Shown: positions 34,327-44,018, counted from the stretch's first letter. The stretch: DNA of 64,000 nt from Maribacter polysaccharolyticus (GCF_028882255.1 NZ_JARBUY010000005.1:1-64000); one strand, 5' to 3'. Notes: generated from the sequence alone by a model not told the origin. Made by a program: numbers and translations.

Positions 34327-34710
34327 GAATGCCCTCCCGTTATTTATTTGTAATTGCCTTGTTTGGAACAAGACAGCCTTCCCCCTATTTCCATAATAAA
34401 AAAGGTGAAGTATACGTATGAAAATTATTGGGGGATCCCCCAAGGTGTTTGGGAAGTCCGCTCAAGGGTGTTCGCCCTTTTGGGCCACGGGTACCGGTGT
34501 GCGTAAAACGATCGATCGAAGTTGCGCCCCTACGTAAAAAGGGCTTGGGTTTATTGGGTTGGTTTCCGTTAACTGCCGTTGCTGGGGCAGCTTGCTTTAC
34601 GGCATTAAAAGCAATACCCGTAAAATAGGGTAAATCGTGTTAACGGCATAATGCATTTATCAACCGGTTTTCAACCAAAAGTTTAGGGGAAGACCACCCC
34701 ATTTTGCATC
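34327..34710 (+). repeat. ~380-bp interspersed repeat, copy 3
   Basis: Third copy of the long repeat. The usual reading frame is broken near its start by an extra base, and the REP-like palindrome that follows copies 1 and 2 is absent. A similar left flank (TTTTGCAACCTAATACTTTA, about 34276) is shared with copy 1. It fills the gap between the HTH-Fic operon and the MFS gene. Confidence 0.85.
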
Positions 34711-34737
34711 AACGGCAAAACTGGTAATCCGGGAACA

Positions 34738-35937
34738 TCACCTTTGGGGTTGGGGAATGCTTTTGTGCTTCCGCAAGGCAAGCAACCCCAATACGGGCCC
34801 CAAGGCCAAAACCACAAAAAGGAAGTTCGTATCGGTGTGGGTCCTAATCGCCGTAATCGTTTGTATACTCCCGATCGTTAGGGCAAACCCCAGGCAATTT
34901 ACAATGGTCAGGGCCGTACCTTGGAGCCTTGCCGGTGCCCTTTGGGCCACTAAGGTCGAAAACAAGGGGGAATCAGCAACCACTACCATGCCCCAAAACA
35001 ACAAAAAGGCGATAAACAGGCTTTGCGACCCACTGGTAAAGACCCAAGGCGATGCCAGGCAGCACAAACCCGATAAGAACAGTGCCCACCCAGCCGTACG
35101 TTGGGTGCCCACCACTTGTGAAATATAGCCCCCCAGCACACAGGCCACTCCCCCGACACCGATGATCAAAAACGATAACAAGGGAATAGGGAACGTTGCC
35201 CCAGCATGTGCCTCACCATATTTTTGCAACATTACGGGTACAAAGGCCCAAAAGGCATAAAGCTCCCACATATGCCCAAAATAACCGAAGGCCACAGCAC
35301 GGAAATGCCGGTTCCCAAACACCCCAAAACAGGCCGTCAGCGGGGTACGCACCGCAGCTTTCCGATACGGACCGTCGGGCACCAAGAACACCATCAACAG
35401 TCCACCCAACACCGCAAGGACCGAAGTGACCATAAGAACGGTTTTCCAAGGGTAGGTACCGGTCATATCCTTCAATAAATGGGGAAATGCCGTGCCGATG
35501 ACCAAGGCACCCACCAAAAATCCGAGCGATTTGCCCAAACCTTTTTCAAAATGATCGGCGGCTATTTTCATGCCCACCGGATAGATGCCGGCCAAAAAGA
35601 ACCCTGTAAAAAACCGTAACGTAAGTAAGCTGGTCAACTGGTTCGCCTCCCAAATCGTACCCCAATTGAACACCGCCCCGAGTACCGCACTGACCATAAA
35701 CACCTTTGAGGGGGCAAAGCGGTCGGCTATGGCCAATACAGCGAAAATCAACGTACCCATGATAAACCCGAATTGGACCGCCGAAGTCAAATGCCCCAAC
35801 GCATTGTTCGGCAGGTGATATTCCTGGGCAAGATCGTTGATGACCCCATTACTGGCAAACCATAGGGAGGTACAGCAAAACTGGGAGATCACAATTACGG
35901 GAAGGACGAATTTAGACGGTTTCACAAAGGATCGCAT
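34738..35937 (-). CDS. MFS transporter
   Basis: 399 residues with twelve predicted membrane segments. MFS signs: the loop ADRFAPSKVF after helix 2 and RFFTGFFLAGIYPVGMKIAA in helices 4-5, a pattern seen in nitrate/nitrite- and sugar-phosphate-like major facilitators. Two-fold symmetry is apparent. Substrate not readable. Higher GC than the accessory region to its left; this gene marks the return to core-like sequence. Confidence 0.85.
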   Translation of the reverse strand: MRSFVKPSKFVLPVIVISQFCCTSLWFASNGVINDLAQEYHLPNNALGHLTSAVQFGFIMGTLIFAVLAIADRFAPSKVFMVSAVLGAVFNWGTIWEANQLTSLLTLRFFTGFFLAGIYPVGMKIAADHFEKGLGKSLGFLVGALVIGTAFPHLLKDMTGTYPWKTVLMVTSVLAVLGGLLMVFLVPDGPYRKAAVRTPLTACFGVFGNRHFRAVAFGYFGHMWELYAFWAFVPVMLQKYGEAHAGATFPIPLLSFLIIGVGGVACVLGGYISQVVGTQRTAGWALFLSGLCCLASPWVFTSGSQSLFIAFLLFWGMVVVADSPLFSTLVAQRAPARLQGTALTIVNCLGFALTIGSIQTITAIRTHTDTNFLFVVLALGPVLGLLALRKHKSIPQPQR

Positions 35938-36094
35938 TGGGGTTAGGTTTACCTAGGTCGTACCGATATCGATAAACTTTCACTAAAATAGGGGAATTGA
36001 AATTAATACGACCGGCCGTAGCCATGCTAACGATTATTCCTATTTTTGATCCGATCACGATAGATCGGGTGCGAACAAGCTTCCCTGGAATGCC

Positions 36095-36766
36095 ATGAAA
36101 AAAAACAAAACCCAACATACCAAGAAACCTTGGCCCACCAAAGCTGCCATGGAGCAGGTGTATGCCATGAACCTTTGGGGCGGGGAACCTACCGGTTTTT
36201 ATTCCGGTATCGGATCCCACGACCCTAAAATGGTAGGCCCGTATATCGCTGCGGTAGGGTCTTTTTTAACCGCATTTCAACCGCCCCTTACGGTCTGTGA
36301 TCTGGGGTGTGGCGATTTCAACGTGGGAAAGGAATTGGTCGGGTATTGCAAAAAATACATCGCCGTGGATATCGTTCCCGATCTTATTGCCCATAATAAA
36401 GAACGGTTCCGAAACGAGAACCTGGAATTCCGTTGTTTGGATATCGCCCTAGATGAACTACCTGCTGGGGATTGTGCCCTTCTGCGCCAAGTATTGCAGC
36501 ACATATCGAATGCCGAAATAGCCCGTGTGGTGCGTAAATTATCCGAATTTAAATATGTCATCCTTACCGAACACCTTCCCGAAGGGGATTTTGTTCCCAA
36601 CACCGACATTATCTCGGGACAGGGCATCCGAATTAAAAAACAAAGTGGGGTCAACCTCTTGCACCCCCCGTTCAATATGCAGGTAAAGGGGGAAAAACAG
36701 TTGTTGTCCGTTCTTTCGGATGATCATAAGGGAAGGGTGGTAACCACCTTATACACCCTATATTAA
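36095..36766 (+). CDS. Class I SAM-dependent methyltransferase
   Basis: 223 residues. Motif I VCDLGCGDFNVGKEL (about 69-83), acid loop YIAVDIVPDLI, then DCALLRQVLQHISNAEIARV and FKYVILTEHLP are typical of Methyltransf_12/25-type enzymes. The substrate is unknown. It stands alone between opposite-strand genes. Confidence 0.82.
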   Translation: MKKNKTQHTKKPWPTKAAMEQVYAMNLWGGEPTGFYSGIGSHDPKMVGPYIAAVGSFLTAFQPPLTVCDLGCGDFNVGKELVGYCKKYIAVDIVPDLIAHNKERFRNENLEFRCLDIALDELPAGDCALLRQVLQHISNAEIARVVRKLSEFKYVILTEHLPEGDFVPNTDIISGQGIRIKKQSGVNLLHPPFNMQVKGEKQLLSVLSDDHKGRVVTTLYTLY

Positions 36767-36793
36767 GGGTAAAGTGAGTTGTTTTATCAAGAA

Positions 36794-36824
36794 CGGGGTT
36801 TGCGTAACGGTTATCGGTGGGCCC
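36794..36824. repeat. Stop-flush motif, copy 5
   Basis: CGGGGTTTGCGTAACGGTTA followed by TCGGTGGGCC. It ends 4 bases from the stop of the DUF3592 gene at 36828, outside the main accessory region. Confidence 0.55.
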
Positions 36825-36827
36825 CGG

Positions 36828-37319
36828 TCATTCAGCTATAATGTGATCTAAAACCAAAAAAAGGTCATCACTTATATCATACATCCAAATTACAACGGCC
36901 ATGGCCACGAAGAACAGTCCTCCAGAAATAAAATAATAAGGAAAATAGTTCGCCCCGGCAATCAGACAGGATTTTGAACTGTTACCCGGCTTATAAAACA
37001 CCTTTACCTTGGTCCCCTGAGGTAACTTTTCCAGTATTTTTATTTTTTCCTGTTTAAAGGGGCTCCAAGCGTCAACATAGGGAAAAAGCTGTTTTCCGAC
37101 CCTTTCTTGCTCCTCACCATTTTTGGAATACTTATATGCCAAATCCACTTTATAGGTTATGGACCTTCGGCCATCATGGTCCTTTGAAATTTTCTCCATC
37201 AATTGCGATCGGGTTATCGTCCCGATAGTCACAGGCCATTTCTTTGCGCTATTGTCGAGCATTTTTATAAGTATGCCAAATGACATAGTAAGCAATCCGA
37301 TAATCAAGGTTATTATCAT
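36828..37319 (-). CDS. DUF3592 domain membrane protein
   Basis: 163 residues with an N-terminal helix (about 1-22) and a C-terminal helix (about 128-150). Between them is the DUF3592 beta domain: WPVTIGTITRSQ, ITYKVDLAYKYSKNG and GTKVKVFYKPGNSSKSCL (the V-x-V-x-Y-x-P pattern). Function unknown. Its ATG overlaps the end of the preceding DUF3592 gene (ATGA at 37316-37319), so the two are translationally coupled paralogues. Confidence 0.85.
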   Translation of the reverse strand: MIITLIIGLLTMSFGILIKMLDNSAKKWPVTIGTITRSQLMEKISKDHDGRRSITYKVDLAYKYSKNGEEQERVGKQLFPYVDAWSPFKQEKIKILEKLPQGTKVKVFYKPGNSSKSCLIAGANYFPYYFISGGLFFVAMAVVIWMYDISDDLFLVLDHIIAE

Positions 37320-37867
37320 GATACGACATGTATTTGGTCCGCCAGATACCGGGCTGGGTGTTTTTTACTTATATACACCCAATGGAGTAATAGCAAAGGG
37401 AAGATCAGGAAAGCGATCCCTGCCCCAATGTCCTTTAAGTCGATATCATATTTAAGCAAGGAAGACTGACTTGGATTCTTGGGATTGACATATACGGTTA
37501 CCTGATGTTTATCTTTTAATTTCAGGTACAGTTCATTGTGAAACCTGCTGGTGTAATCCTTTGCCTTATTGAGTCCGATCTGGGTATTGGTGTAATATTC
37601 ACCCCCATACTGGTATGCGTATTGGATCTTGCACTCATCTAGGGGAAACACCATGGACGCTTCTTTGGTCATAGCCGGGTTCGGAAGGCTTTCGAGTTCT
37701 ACCTTTTGGATCGCTGCCTTGCTTTCCTCCCATTGGTATCTATGGTTTTCAGTGATCAGGCTAATGGGCTTATATAAAGAATAACACGCCATTACCACCA
37801 AAAGGATCAAAAAAACGAACATGGTAGCAATTCCGAATATGTAAATTATTTTTATCAGTAATCGCAT
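37316..37867 (-). CDS. DUF3592 domain membrane protein, paralogue
   Basis: 183 residues with an N-terminal helix (about 8-32) and a C-terminal helix (about 148-168). The domain shows QYAYQYGGEYYTNTQIGL and HQVTVYVNPKNPSQSSLLKY, the DUF3592 signature. It overlaps its downstream paralogue by 4 bases. Probably an interacting pair in the inner membrane; function unknown. Confidence 0.85.
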   Translation of the reverse strand: MRLLIKIIYIFGIATMFVFLILLVVMACYSLYKPISLITENHRYQWEESKAAIQKVELESLPNPAMTKEASMVFPLDECKIQYAYQYGGEYYTNTQIGLNKAKDYTSRFHNELYLKLKDKHQVTVYVNPKNPSQSSLLKYDIDLKDIGAGIAFLIFPLLLLHWVYISKKHPARYLADQIHVVS

Positions 37868-37930
37868 TTCATTGTGTTAAAGGGCCGCTATTTGGTGGGT
37901 ACTAATGGCCATCAACATTTTTGGCTCCCG

Positions 37931-39601
37931 TTATTGCTTGTCGAATTTTAAATTGGTTACCCTGCCCGCATCAAGTTCAAAGCCCTTTATAGCCCCGTTT
38001 TCCCTGTTAAAACGAACCAGTTTACCGTCATAAACAAAGGTGTCGGTTTCTTTGGGCATCAGCTCTTGTGCCTCGTAATCGGCAACTTTCACCTTTAACT
38101 TTGCATCTTCCACAACGAACAAATAGGAAACATCGAGCTCATCACTATAGAAATCCCCGGTATAGTCTTCCAAGTTCAGGATGGAAAGCGTTGATTCCGA
38201 TTTTCTTGTACCGGTAGTTTCATTGCCATTTTGAAAAACGGTAAGTGTTTGGGTCAAATCATTTTCCAAGGCCGAGAATTCAAATTGGATCGAAGGGTCG
38301 CTCAATGTTTCATAGGTGTTTCCGATGGTAGGTACGATCTGGTATGAAGAATTGTCCCATCGCTGTAGAACGTGGAGCGAACCGTTCTTTACGGTGATTT
38401 CCAATACCACCCCGGGCTGTATTTCGTAAATACCCACTAATTGGTTTTGGATGAACTTTTCCAAGGTATCGGAAGATCCGCCCATTTTCGCGCTGACTCC
38501 TTTCTTCTTGGGTTCGTCGACCAACTTGTCCTTAAGCATAATATCCGCAACCTGATAGGCTTTACCAGTCGGTTTGGCATCTCCCCGGTTGGCCAATATG
38601 ATTACCGAAAACCGCTCCTCAGGAAATCGCAACAATTGCGCCCGATATCCGGCAAGGGAGCCTCCGTGACTCACGGTTTTCAACCCTTTATACCTGCCAT
38701 TGTGCAGCGCAAAGGCATAACCACTACTTTCCCCATTGTTCAGAAGTCCTTCTTCATGCATTTTATCGATAATCCCTTGCCCTCCTTTACCCAGTTTATT
38801 GTCATAAAAATTTTGGTCCCATAAGAACAAATCCCCAATGTTGCTATACACACCACCGGATCCAACAAGATCAAATCTCATGATCAAATTATCAAAACCG
38901 TCTCCATCCGGTTTTTTATGGTAACTGAAAACCCGGTTTTTGATCAGGTCGGTATTGTCATCATAAAAAAGGGTATGCTTCATGCCGAGAGGTTCGAAAA
39001 TATTTTCGTGGGCGAATTCCTTTAGTGATTGCCCGGCGGCCTTTTCGATGATCATGGCAAGCATGAAATAGCAGGAATTGCTATATAAATATTTTTCGCC
39101 AGGGGAAAAATTCAACGTTTTCTGCCTTTTTATTAGATCATACACCTCATTCACATCCGTATTGTCGAGATAGTTTCTTCCTTTTAAGTGCATAAGCGTT
39201 AAAAAATCCCTCACCCCACTGGTATGGTGTATAAAATGTCGAATGGTCAAAGGTGTACCGTATTCCGGGAAGTCCGGCAAGTATTTTTGGATACGATCAT
39301 CCAAATCCAATTTTCCCTGTTCCTCAAGGAGTAAAATGCTAAACGTCACAAATTGCTTTGAAACCGAACCAATATAAAATACCGACGAAGATGTCAGTGG
39401 TATATCGTGTTCCAGGTCACTGATCCCGTATCCTTTGGCGTAGATCAGTTTTCCCTCTTTGACCACCCCCAATGCACACCCCGGGACATCGGGCCTATCC
39501 CATGCCTTAAAAATGCTGTCTATTTTTTGTCGCTCCCGAAGTTGTCCGAATGAAATGATGGAAAAAGTACAGAGTATGGCGAATAGAAAATATTTCTTCA
39601 T
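37931..39601 (-). CDS. Beta-lactamase-class-C-like serine hydrolase
   Basis: 556 residues from the ATG at 39601, where a signal peptide begins (MKKYFLFAIL, cleavage near SFGQ, residue 20); the longer frame to 39685 lacks this. Class C signature: SxxK in GSVSKQF (S79, K82), YSN in LYSNSCYF (about 175) and a SHGGSLAGY box (about 325). The C-terminal ~170 residues are a lipocalin-like extension. Such proteins act as D-aminopeptidases, esterases or peptidoglycan enzymes. Single gene. Confidence 0.9.
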   Translation of the reverse strand: MKKYFLFAILCTFSIISFGQLRERQKIDSIFKAWDRPDVPGCALGVVKEGKLIYAKGYGISDLEHDIPLTSSSVFYIGSVSKQFVTFSILLLEEQGKLDLDDRIQKYLPDFPEYGTPLTIRHFIHHTSGVRDFLTLMHLKGRNYLDNTDVNEVYDLIKRQKTLNFSPGEKYLYSNSCYFMLAMIIEKAAGQSLKEFAHENIFEPLGMKHTLFYDDNTDLIKNRVFSYHKKPDGDGFDNLIMRFDLVGSGGVYSNIGDLFLWDQNFYDNKLGKGGQGIIDKMHEEGLLNNGESSGYAFALHNGRYKGLKTVSHGGSLAGYRAQLLRFPEERFSVIILANRGDAKPTGKAYQVADIMLKDKLVDEPKKKGVSAKMGGSSDTLEKFIQNQLVGIYEIQPGVVLEITVKNGSLHVLQRWDNSSYQIVPTIGNTYETLSDPSIQFEFSALENDLTQTLTVFQNGNETTGTRKSESTLSILNLEDYTGDFYSDELDVSYLFVVEDAKLKVKVADYEAQELMPKETDTFVYDGKLVRFNRENGAIKGFELDAGRVTNLKFDKQ

Positions 39602-39773
39602 GGATTTTGGTGATTGGTCGGTGCTCATTGGTTCATTCAAGGGTAAAACATTGGCTTGCCCCACCACAACGGGCGGGTTAGGCAATTTACCTGCAACATA
39701 GTACTTTTTGGCGGTTTCCCTTTACAGAAAACCGTAATCCCCATAAATTTAGGCATTAAATGCTCCCATGGGG

Positions 39774-40937
39774 TCATCCGTTCGTATAAAAGGCACAGAC
39801 CTTTGCAAAAACTTCGGCAAAGTCGGCCTCGATCTGCTCGCGGTTTCCTACATTGGAAGGAAAGGGGTTTTCATGGGTATATTCCCGGTCAAAATCCATT
39901 TCATCTACTTTAATGGCAATATTTCGGTAGGCCCCTTGCAGCGTGTTGATCACTTCAAAAGAAGGGATGACCGTATCCTTTTTAAGCGTTATGGCATACA
40001 GATCCTTTTCATATTTTTTCAAAAGTTCTTCCCTTACGGTCCTTCCCTTTTGGTAATTGAGCATGGAAAGGAAAACCTTTCCCTCCAAATGGTCTTCATG
40101 GATATAATGATGGAGTACCGGGTCTTTTAGCACGAATTTTTCAAAATGCTCCACCAAAAAGGAATACAGCGCGACATTGGCTTCACTGTCAAGGATGAAT
40201 TTTGAAACCGGGGATAACCGGTTAAAGGTAGCACCGCTGCAAAACAGACACACCTTGGTATTTGAGAAATACCCCTTGTAATTCGTCAGTTTAAGGATTT
40301 GGGCAAGAAACCCGCCGATGGAGTAGGCAAAAATATCAAATTCAAAATCTTTTTGGATGTAAGGGTGCTCACCGGCTTTACACGCTTCCAAGAGCTGGAT
40401 CACATCATAGTACGTCTGTAACCCAGACCAAATAAACCGCTGGGGCATGGCATGTAACCGCATGCTAATGGCCACGTTCGATAAGGACCCCTGTACAATG
40501 TTCGGGTATCTTTGTTTCCGCTCTTCACTCAAGGTGTACATGGCCCTCATACTGCTCCAATATTTCGGGGCCCGCTGCATATGGAACGCTATGGGAAACA
40601 AAATGACACTGCTCCCCGTGCCCTCACAAATGGCAGTGGCCCATGACAGGTATTTTGTCCAATCCTTTTCATTGAATCCATGAAAGAGAAAGGTCACTTT
40701 TTGAGTGCTCGCCGATCCTTGCGGTTGTACGATCTGATAGGTAAAATCCTTATTTTCCGCAACACTGATATCTTTGATATGGACATTGTCCTTAATGGTG
40801 CCTACATCGGTATGAAAAGGGTGGTCACACCTTAAATCCAACTTATGTTTTACACAATGGTAGTCTGTAACCCCAGGAAGTATGGGATAGGACAAGGACT
40901 CAAAGGAATATGCTTTTGATACAGTATTATGGCTCAT
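39774..40937 (-). CDS. DUF6051-like alpha/beta-hydrolase
   Basis: 387 residues, no signal peptide. Hydrolase elements: VTFLFHGFNEKDWTKYLSWA (oxyanion loop, about 80-99), VILFPIAFHMQRAP and the nucleophile elbow AYSIGGFLAQI (Ser about 213). A later DTVIPSFEV (acid region) and a C-terminal His in REYTHENPF complete a plausible triad. Matches what I recall of the DUF6051 family of Bacteroidota. Substrate unknown. Confidence 0.7.
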   Translation of the reverse strand: MSHNTVSKAYSFESLSYPILPGVTDYHCVKHKLDLRCDHPFHTDVGTIKDNVHIKDISVAENKDFTYQIVQPQGSASTQKVTFLFHGFNEKDWTKYLSWATAICEGTGSSVILFPIAFHMQRAPKYWSSMRAMYTLSEERKQRYPNIVQGSLSNVAISMRLHAMPQRFIWSGLQTYYDVIQLLEACKAGEHPYIQKDFEFDIFAYSIGGFLAQILKLTNYKGYFSNTKVCLFCSGATFNRLSPVSKFILDSEANVALYSFLVEHFEKFVLKDPVLHHYIHEDHLEGKVFLSMLNYQKGRTVREELLKKYEKDLYAITLKKDTVIPSFEVINTLQGAYRNIAIKVDEMDFDREYTHENPFPSNVGNREQIEADFAEVFAKVCAFYTNG

Positions 40938-41154
40938 ATACGTTTTAAAAGTAAACCAAAAGTAAAAAGGATTCGATTGATTTAACTACCCTATAAAGTT
41001 ACGGAATGTTCGTTATTCCGTACTACTGGCGCCCTGAATAATTACCAGGGTATGCCCCCATATTTTCTTTTAAAAAGAATAACCGACACGGGAGGATGAC
41101 CAATCCATTTCCCTACCCATACCCTAAAGAATCGGCCCATAAGTCCCCAAAAAA

Positions 41155-42126
41155 TTAGGCCAATCGCTGCTTTAGGCCCATTTTTGAAGCTAACATACTA
41201 ATGATCAATAACTGTATGGCATGAAACAACATCAAGGGCAATAATATAATACCGATCGTAGGCACGTTCCCGAAAATGATCTTGGAAAATACCGTGCCGT
41301 GTACCAATGATTTTTTGGTACCACAAAATTGGGCGGTAATCCGATCTTCCCTATTGAATCCCATTTTTTTGGCCAGGAAACCGGTTACAAAAAACAGGAT
41401 CCCGAACAAAGCCAACACCCCGGTAAAAAGCAGCATCAGATCCCAAATGGAAACCGAACCGAAGATATCCCCATCAAAGGATCGGGCAAAGCTTTTATAG
41501 ATGATCAGTAAAATCACCGATTTGTCGAATAGGGTCAAATACTTGGTGTATTTCTGGGCCATTTCCCCAAAAAAACGCTGTAAGAGCACCCCGATGACCA
41601 CCGGTAAAATGATCTGTACGATAAGATCCATGTAGATATCCGTAAAATCGAAATCGGAGTTGGCATTGTGCACGAACAACCCCATCCATAAGGGGGTGAG
41701 GGCCACCCCAATGATCCCGGAAATGCTGGCATTGAAAATGGCCGCCGGGATATTGCCCTTTGCTATGGATACCATGACCACCGATGAGGATACCGTGGAA
41801 GGAAGGGCCGCCAGGAAAAAAAACGCCAACCAAATGATTTCCTGTTCTTCGTTCTGGATCAAGGGGCGTAAGGCCAAGACCAATATGGGAAAGATCATGA
41901 AGGTGGAGGCCTGTACCAATAAATGCAACCTATAATTGGTAAGTCCGGCCTTTAATTTTGCCGGACTCAATTTGAGTCCGTAAAAAAAGAAAATCAACGA
42001 AATGCCTATAGAACTGATCGTATCTATAGGGATCTTACTTTCCAAAGTTCCCCATTGGGGGAAAAGATAGGCCAAACCAATGACCCCTATTACGGATAAC
42101 ACAAATCCATCAATCTTTATCTTCAT
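41155..42126 (-). CDS. SBF-like (BASS) transporter, YfeH type
   Basis: 323 residues with about ten membrane segments. FFFLAALPSTVSSSVVMVSI and the second-repeat TAQFCGTKKSLVHGTVFSKI are the paired crossover motifs of the SBF_like/YfeH branch of sodium-dependent anion transporters. It is not closely similar to the BASS protein at 28290, which has the CCPGG motif. Substrate unknown. Confidence 0.88.
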   Translation of the reverse strand: MKIKIDGFVLSVIGVIGLAYLFPQWGTLESKIPIDTISSIGISLIFFFYGLKLSPAKLKAGLTNYRLHLLVQASTFMIFPILVLALRPLIQNEEQEIIWLAFFFLAALPSTVSSSVVMVSIAKGNIPAAIFNASISGIIGVALTPLWMGLFVHNANSDFDFTDIYMDLIVQIILPVVIGVLLQRFFGEMAQKYTKYLTLFDKSVILLIIYKSFARSFDGDIFGSVSIWDLMLLFTGVLALFGILFFVTGFLAKKMGFNREDRITAQFCGTKKSLVHGTVFSKIIFGNVPTIGIILLPLMLFHAIQLLIISMLASKMGLKQRLA

Positions 42127-42230
42127 CTATTTTTTCTTTGTTGTCCTACCCACATTACGACCTGGCTTGGATTCATAGGCTCATGGGGGTAACGCACCGG
42201 TGGCAATCTACCTTCCCAGGGGTTCGTCAG

Positions 42231-43658
42231 TCAATTGAATTTCTTGATCAAGTGGTATGAAAACTTGATGATTTCCTTATAATTTTCCTTGGATATCTTT
42301 TCGTCTATCCCATGAAAGCGTGTCCTGTTCCTTGGGGAAATACGTACGGGATAAAAGCGGTACACATTGTCCGAAACATCATAAAAATAACGGGCATCGG
42401 TACCCCCGCCTACCAAGCCGGGAACCACGATACTGGTCGGGAACATATCACGTATCGTTTTTTCCAAGGTCTTAAAGGCTTCGGAATCTATACTCGAAAC
42501 CGGGGAAGGCTCGGTTAAAAAGCCAACAGGTTCTACCCTTATCTTATCTGAAATCGTACGTTCAATATGTTGTTTTACACTCGCAATGCTTTCCCCAGGG
42601 AGGATCCTAAAATTCATGGTCGCTTCGGCCACGGTAGGGATCACGTTGTTCTTAACCCCACCATCGATGATGGTCGGAGCCGTTGTTGTATGGGCATTCA
42701 AGGCCTCAAGCACCGGTTTTTTGAATAACCATGGATTGGCAAATGCCAACTTTTTGAAAAAAGGCAATTCGGCCCCCATATATTCAAACTGGTAATCGAT
42801 GGGTTGTACCAGCTTATAGGGCAACTGATTGTTTTCCAGATCAACAATGGCCTTCGCCAACATACCGATCGTGTTTTCTTTTGGGGGTTGTGAGCTATGG
42901 CCCCCGGTGGTCTCCACAATAAGTTTAAAGGAAGCAAAACCTTTTTCGGCCAGATTGACCATGGCCACCGGATTATCGATCCCCGGAACCAATTCTTCCG
43001 CTAAAAAGCCCCCTTCGTCCAGGGTCATTGCGGCATGCACCCCTTTTGCCTTTAAATATTTTGCGATTTCCGCAGCCCCCTTTGCCCCGCCTACTTCCTC
43101 ATCATGGCCAAAAGCCAGGTAGATGGTCTGTGAGGGCTCAAAGGATTCCTCCAATAGTTTCTCCACGGCCTCCAAAAGCCCTATCAAGGTTTCCTTGTCA
43201 TCCATGGCACCCCGACCGATGATATCGGTTTCGGAGATTTTTCCCTCAAACGGCCCTGCTTCCCAATCGGTAAGCGTGGGTTCGTCAACAGGGACCACAT
43301 CTTGGTGCGACATTAAGATAATCGGCTTTTTTGAAGGATCGGTTCCTTTCCAGGTATATAATAGGCTGTAGGTATTTATCTTTTCGAGGGACAGTTTGGC
43401 ATGGGCCAACGGAAAGGTTTCCTTAAGATATCGGTGGAAACCAAAAAATGCGGTGGAATCGGGCTCGGCATCCTCACTAAAGGAAACGGTCGGGTATTGC
43501 AGCGCTTTGGAGAGGTTTTGGAAGATATCATCGGGAAGATCCATGGGTGCCAAAGGGGCCGAAGCCACTTGTTTGGAAGTGAGCGATAGGGTATTGAAAA
43601 TCAAGATTCCTACAATGACCACAAGGCCTGCAACAAGTACGAGGACTATTTTTTTCAT
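42231..43658 (-). CDS. M20-family carboxypeptidase, PM20D1-like
   Basis: 475 residues with an N-terminal membrane anchor or signal (about 4-25). Di-zinc peptidase motifs: IILMSHQDVVPV (His), WEAGPFEGKI, IIGRGAMDDKE (bridging Asp) and LAFGHDEEVGG (catalytic Glu pair). ETTGGHSSQPPKENTIGML is the dimerisation-domain motif. Length and motifs match the PM20D1 / carboxypeptidase S-like group that cleaves or forms N-acyl amino acids. Periplasmic or membrane-bound. Confidence 0.9.
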   Translation of the reverse strand: MKKIVLVLVAGLVVIVGILIFNTLSLTSKQVASAPLAPMDLPDDIFQNLSKALQYPTVSFSEDAEPDSTAFFGFHRYLKETFPLAHAKLSLEKINTYSLLYTWKGTDPSKKPIILMSHQDVVPVDEPTLTDWEAGPFEGKISETDIIGRGAMDDKETLIGLLEAVEKLLEESFEPSQTIYLAFGHDEEVGGAKGAAEIAKYLKAKGVHAAMTLDEGGFLAEELVPGIDNPVAMVNLAEKGFASFKLIVETTGGHSSQPPKENTIGMLAKAIVDLENNQLPYKLVQPIDYQFEYMGAELPFFKKLAFANPWLFKKPVLEALNAHTTTAPTIIDGGVKNNVIPTVAEATMNFRILPGESIASVKQHIERTISDKIRVEPVGFLTEPSPVSSIDSEAFKTLEKTIRDMFPTSIVVPGLVGGGTDARYFYDVSDNVYRFYPVRISPRNRTRFHGIDEKISKENYKEIIKFSYHLIKKFN

Positions 43659-43937
43659 AAGGTTGGAAGGTATTACGGTTTATATGGCTTTACGTCGGTT
43701 ATTAGGTACACAACCCATGGTTTAGGGGGCTGTAGGTTTTAAGGACCTAATTTAGCACTTTCAACCGAACCTGCCTACCTGAAGGCAACTAGAAAATTTG
43801 AAAAACCATACACTCCCGACAACGAACACATCAAGGCAGCTTGGTAAAAAATGAAAATAGGCCTTAATCTTTTTCGATATGCTTTTCATTGGTGCCATCT
43901 TTTTCGCACCCCGGGTTTCATGATCTTTTTGCAAAGA
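43659..43937. other. Intergenic region, no gene
   Basis: Upstream of the peptidase. An 81-codon open frame at 43761-44006 crosses a terminator and has no protein-like features. A CCTGCCTACCTGAAGGCA block near 43778 resembles palindromic blocks at 13690 and 24633. Confidence 0.4.
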
Positions 43938-43972
43938 AAAAACCGTTAAAGGATTTGCCTTTAACGGTTTTG
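43938..43972 (-). terminator. Rho-independent terminator
   Basis: AACCGTTAAAGG / CCTTTAACGGTT with a 5-base loop, followed on the minus strand by a T-run. It ends the 75-residue gene at 44019. Confidence 0.85.
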
Positions 43973-44018
43973 AACGGTGTTCTGTAAAATTACGGCCTAG
44001 GGCCATTGTCCGAACGGA

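Noticed and set aside
43761-44006. 81-codon frame on the minus strand
   Set aside because: It crosses the terminator at 43938 and its translation has no recognisable pattern.
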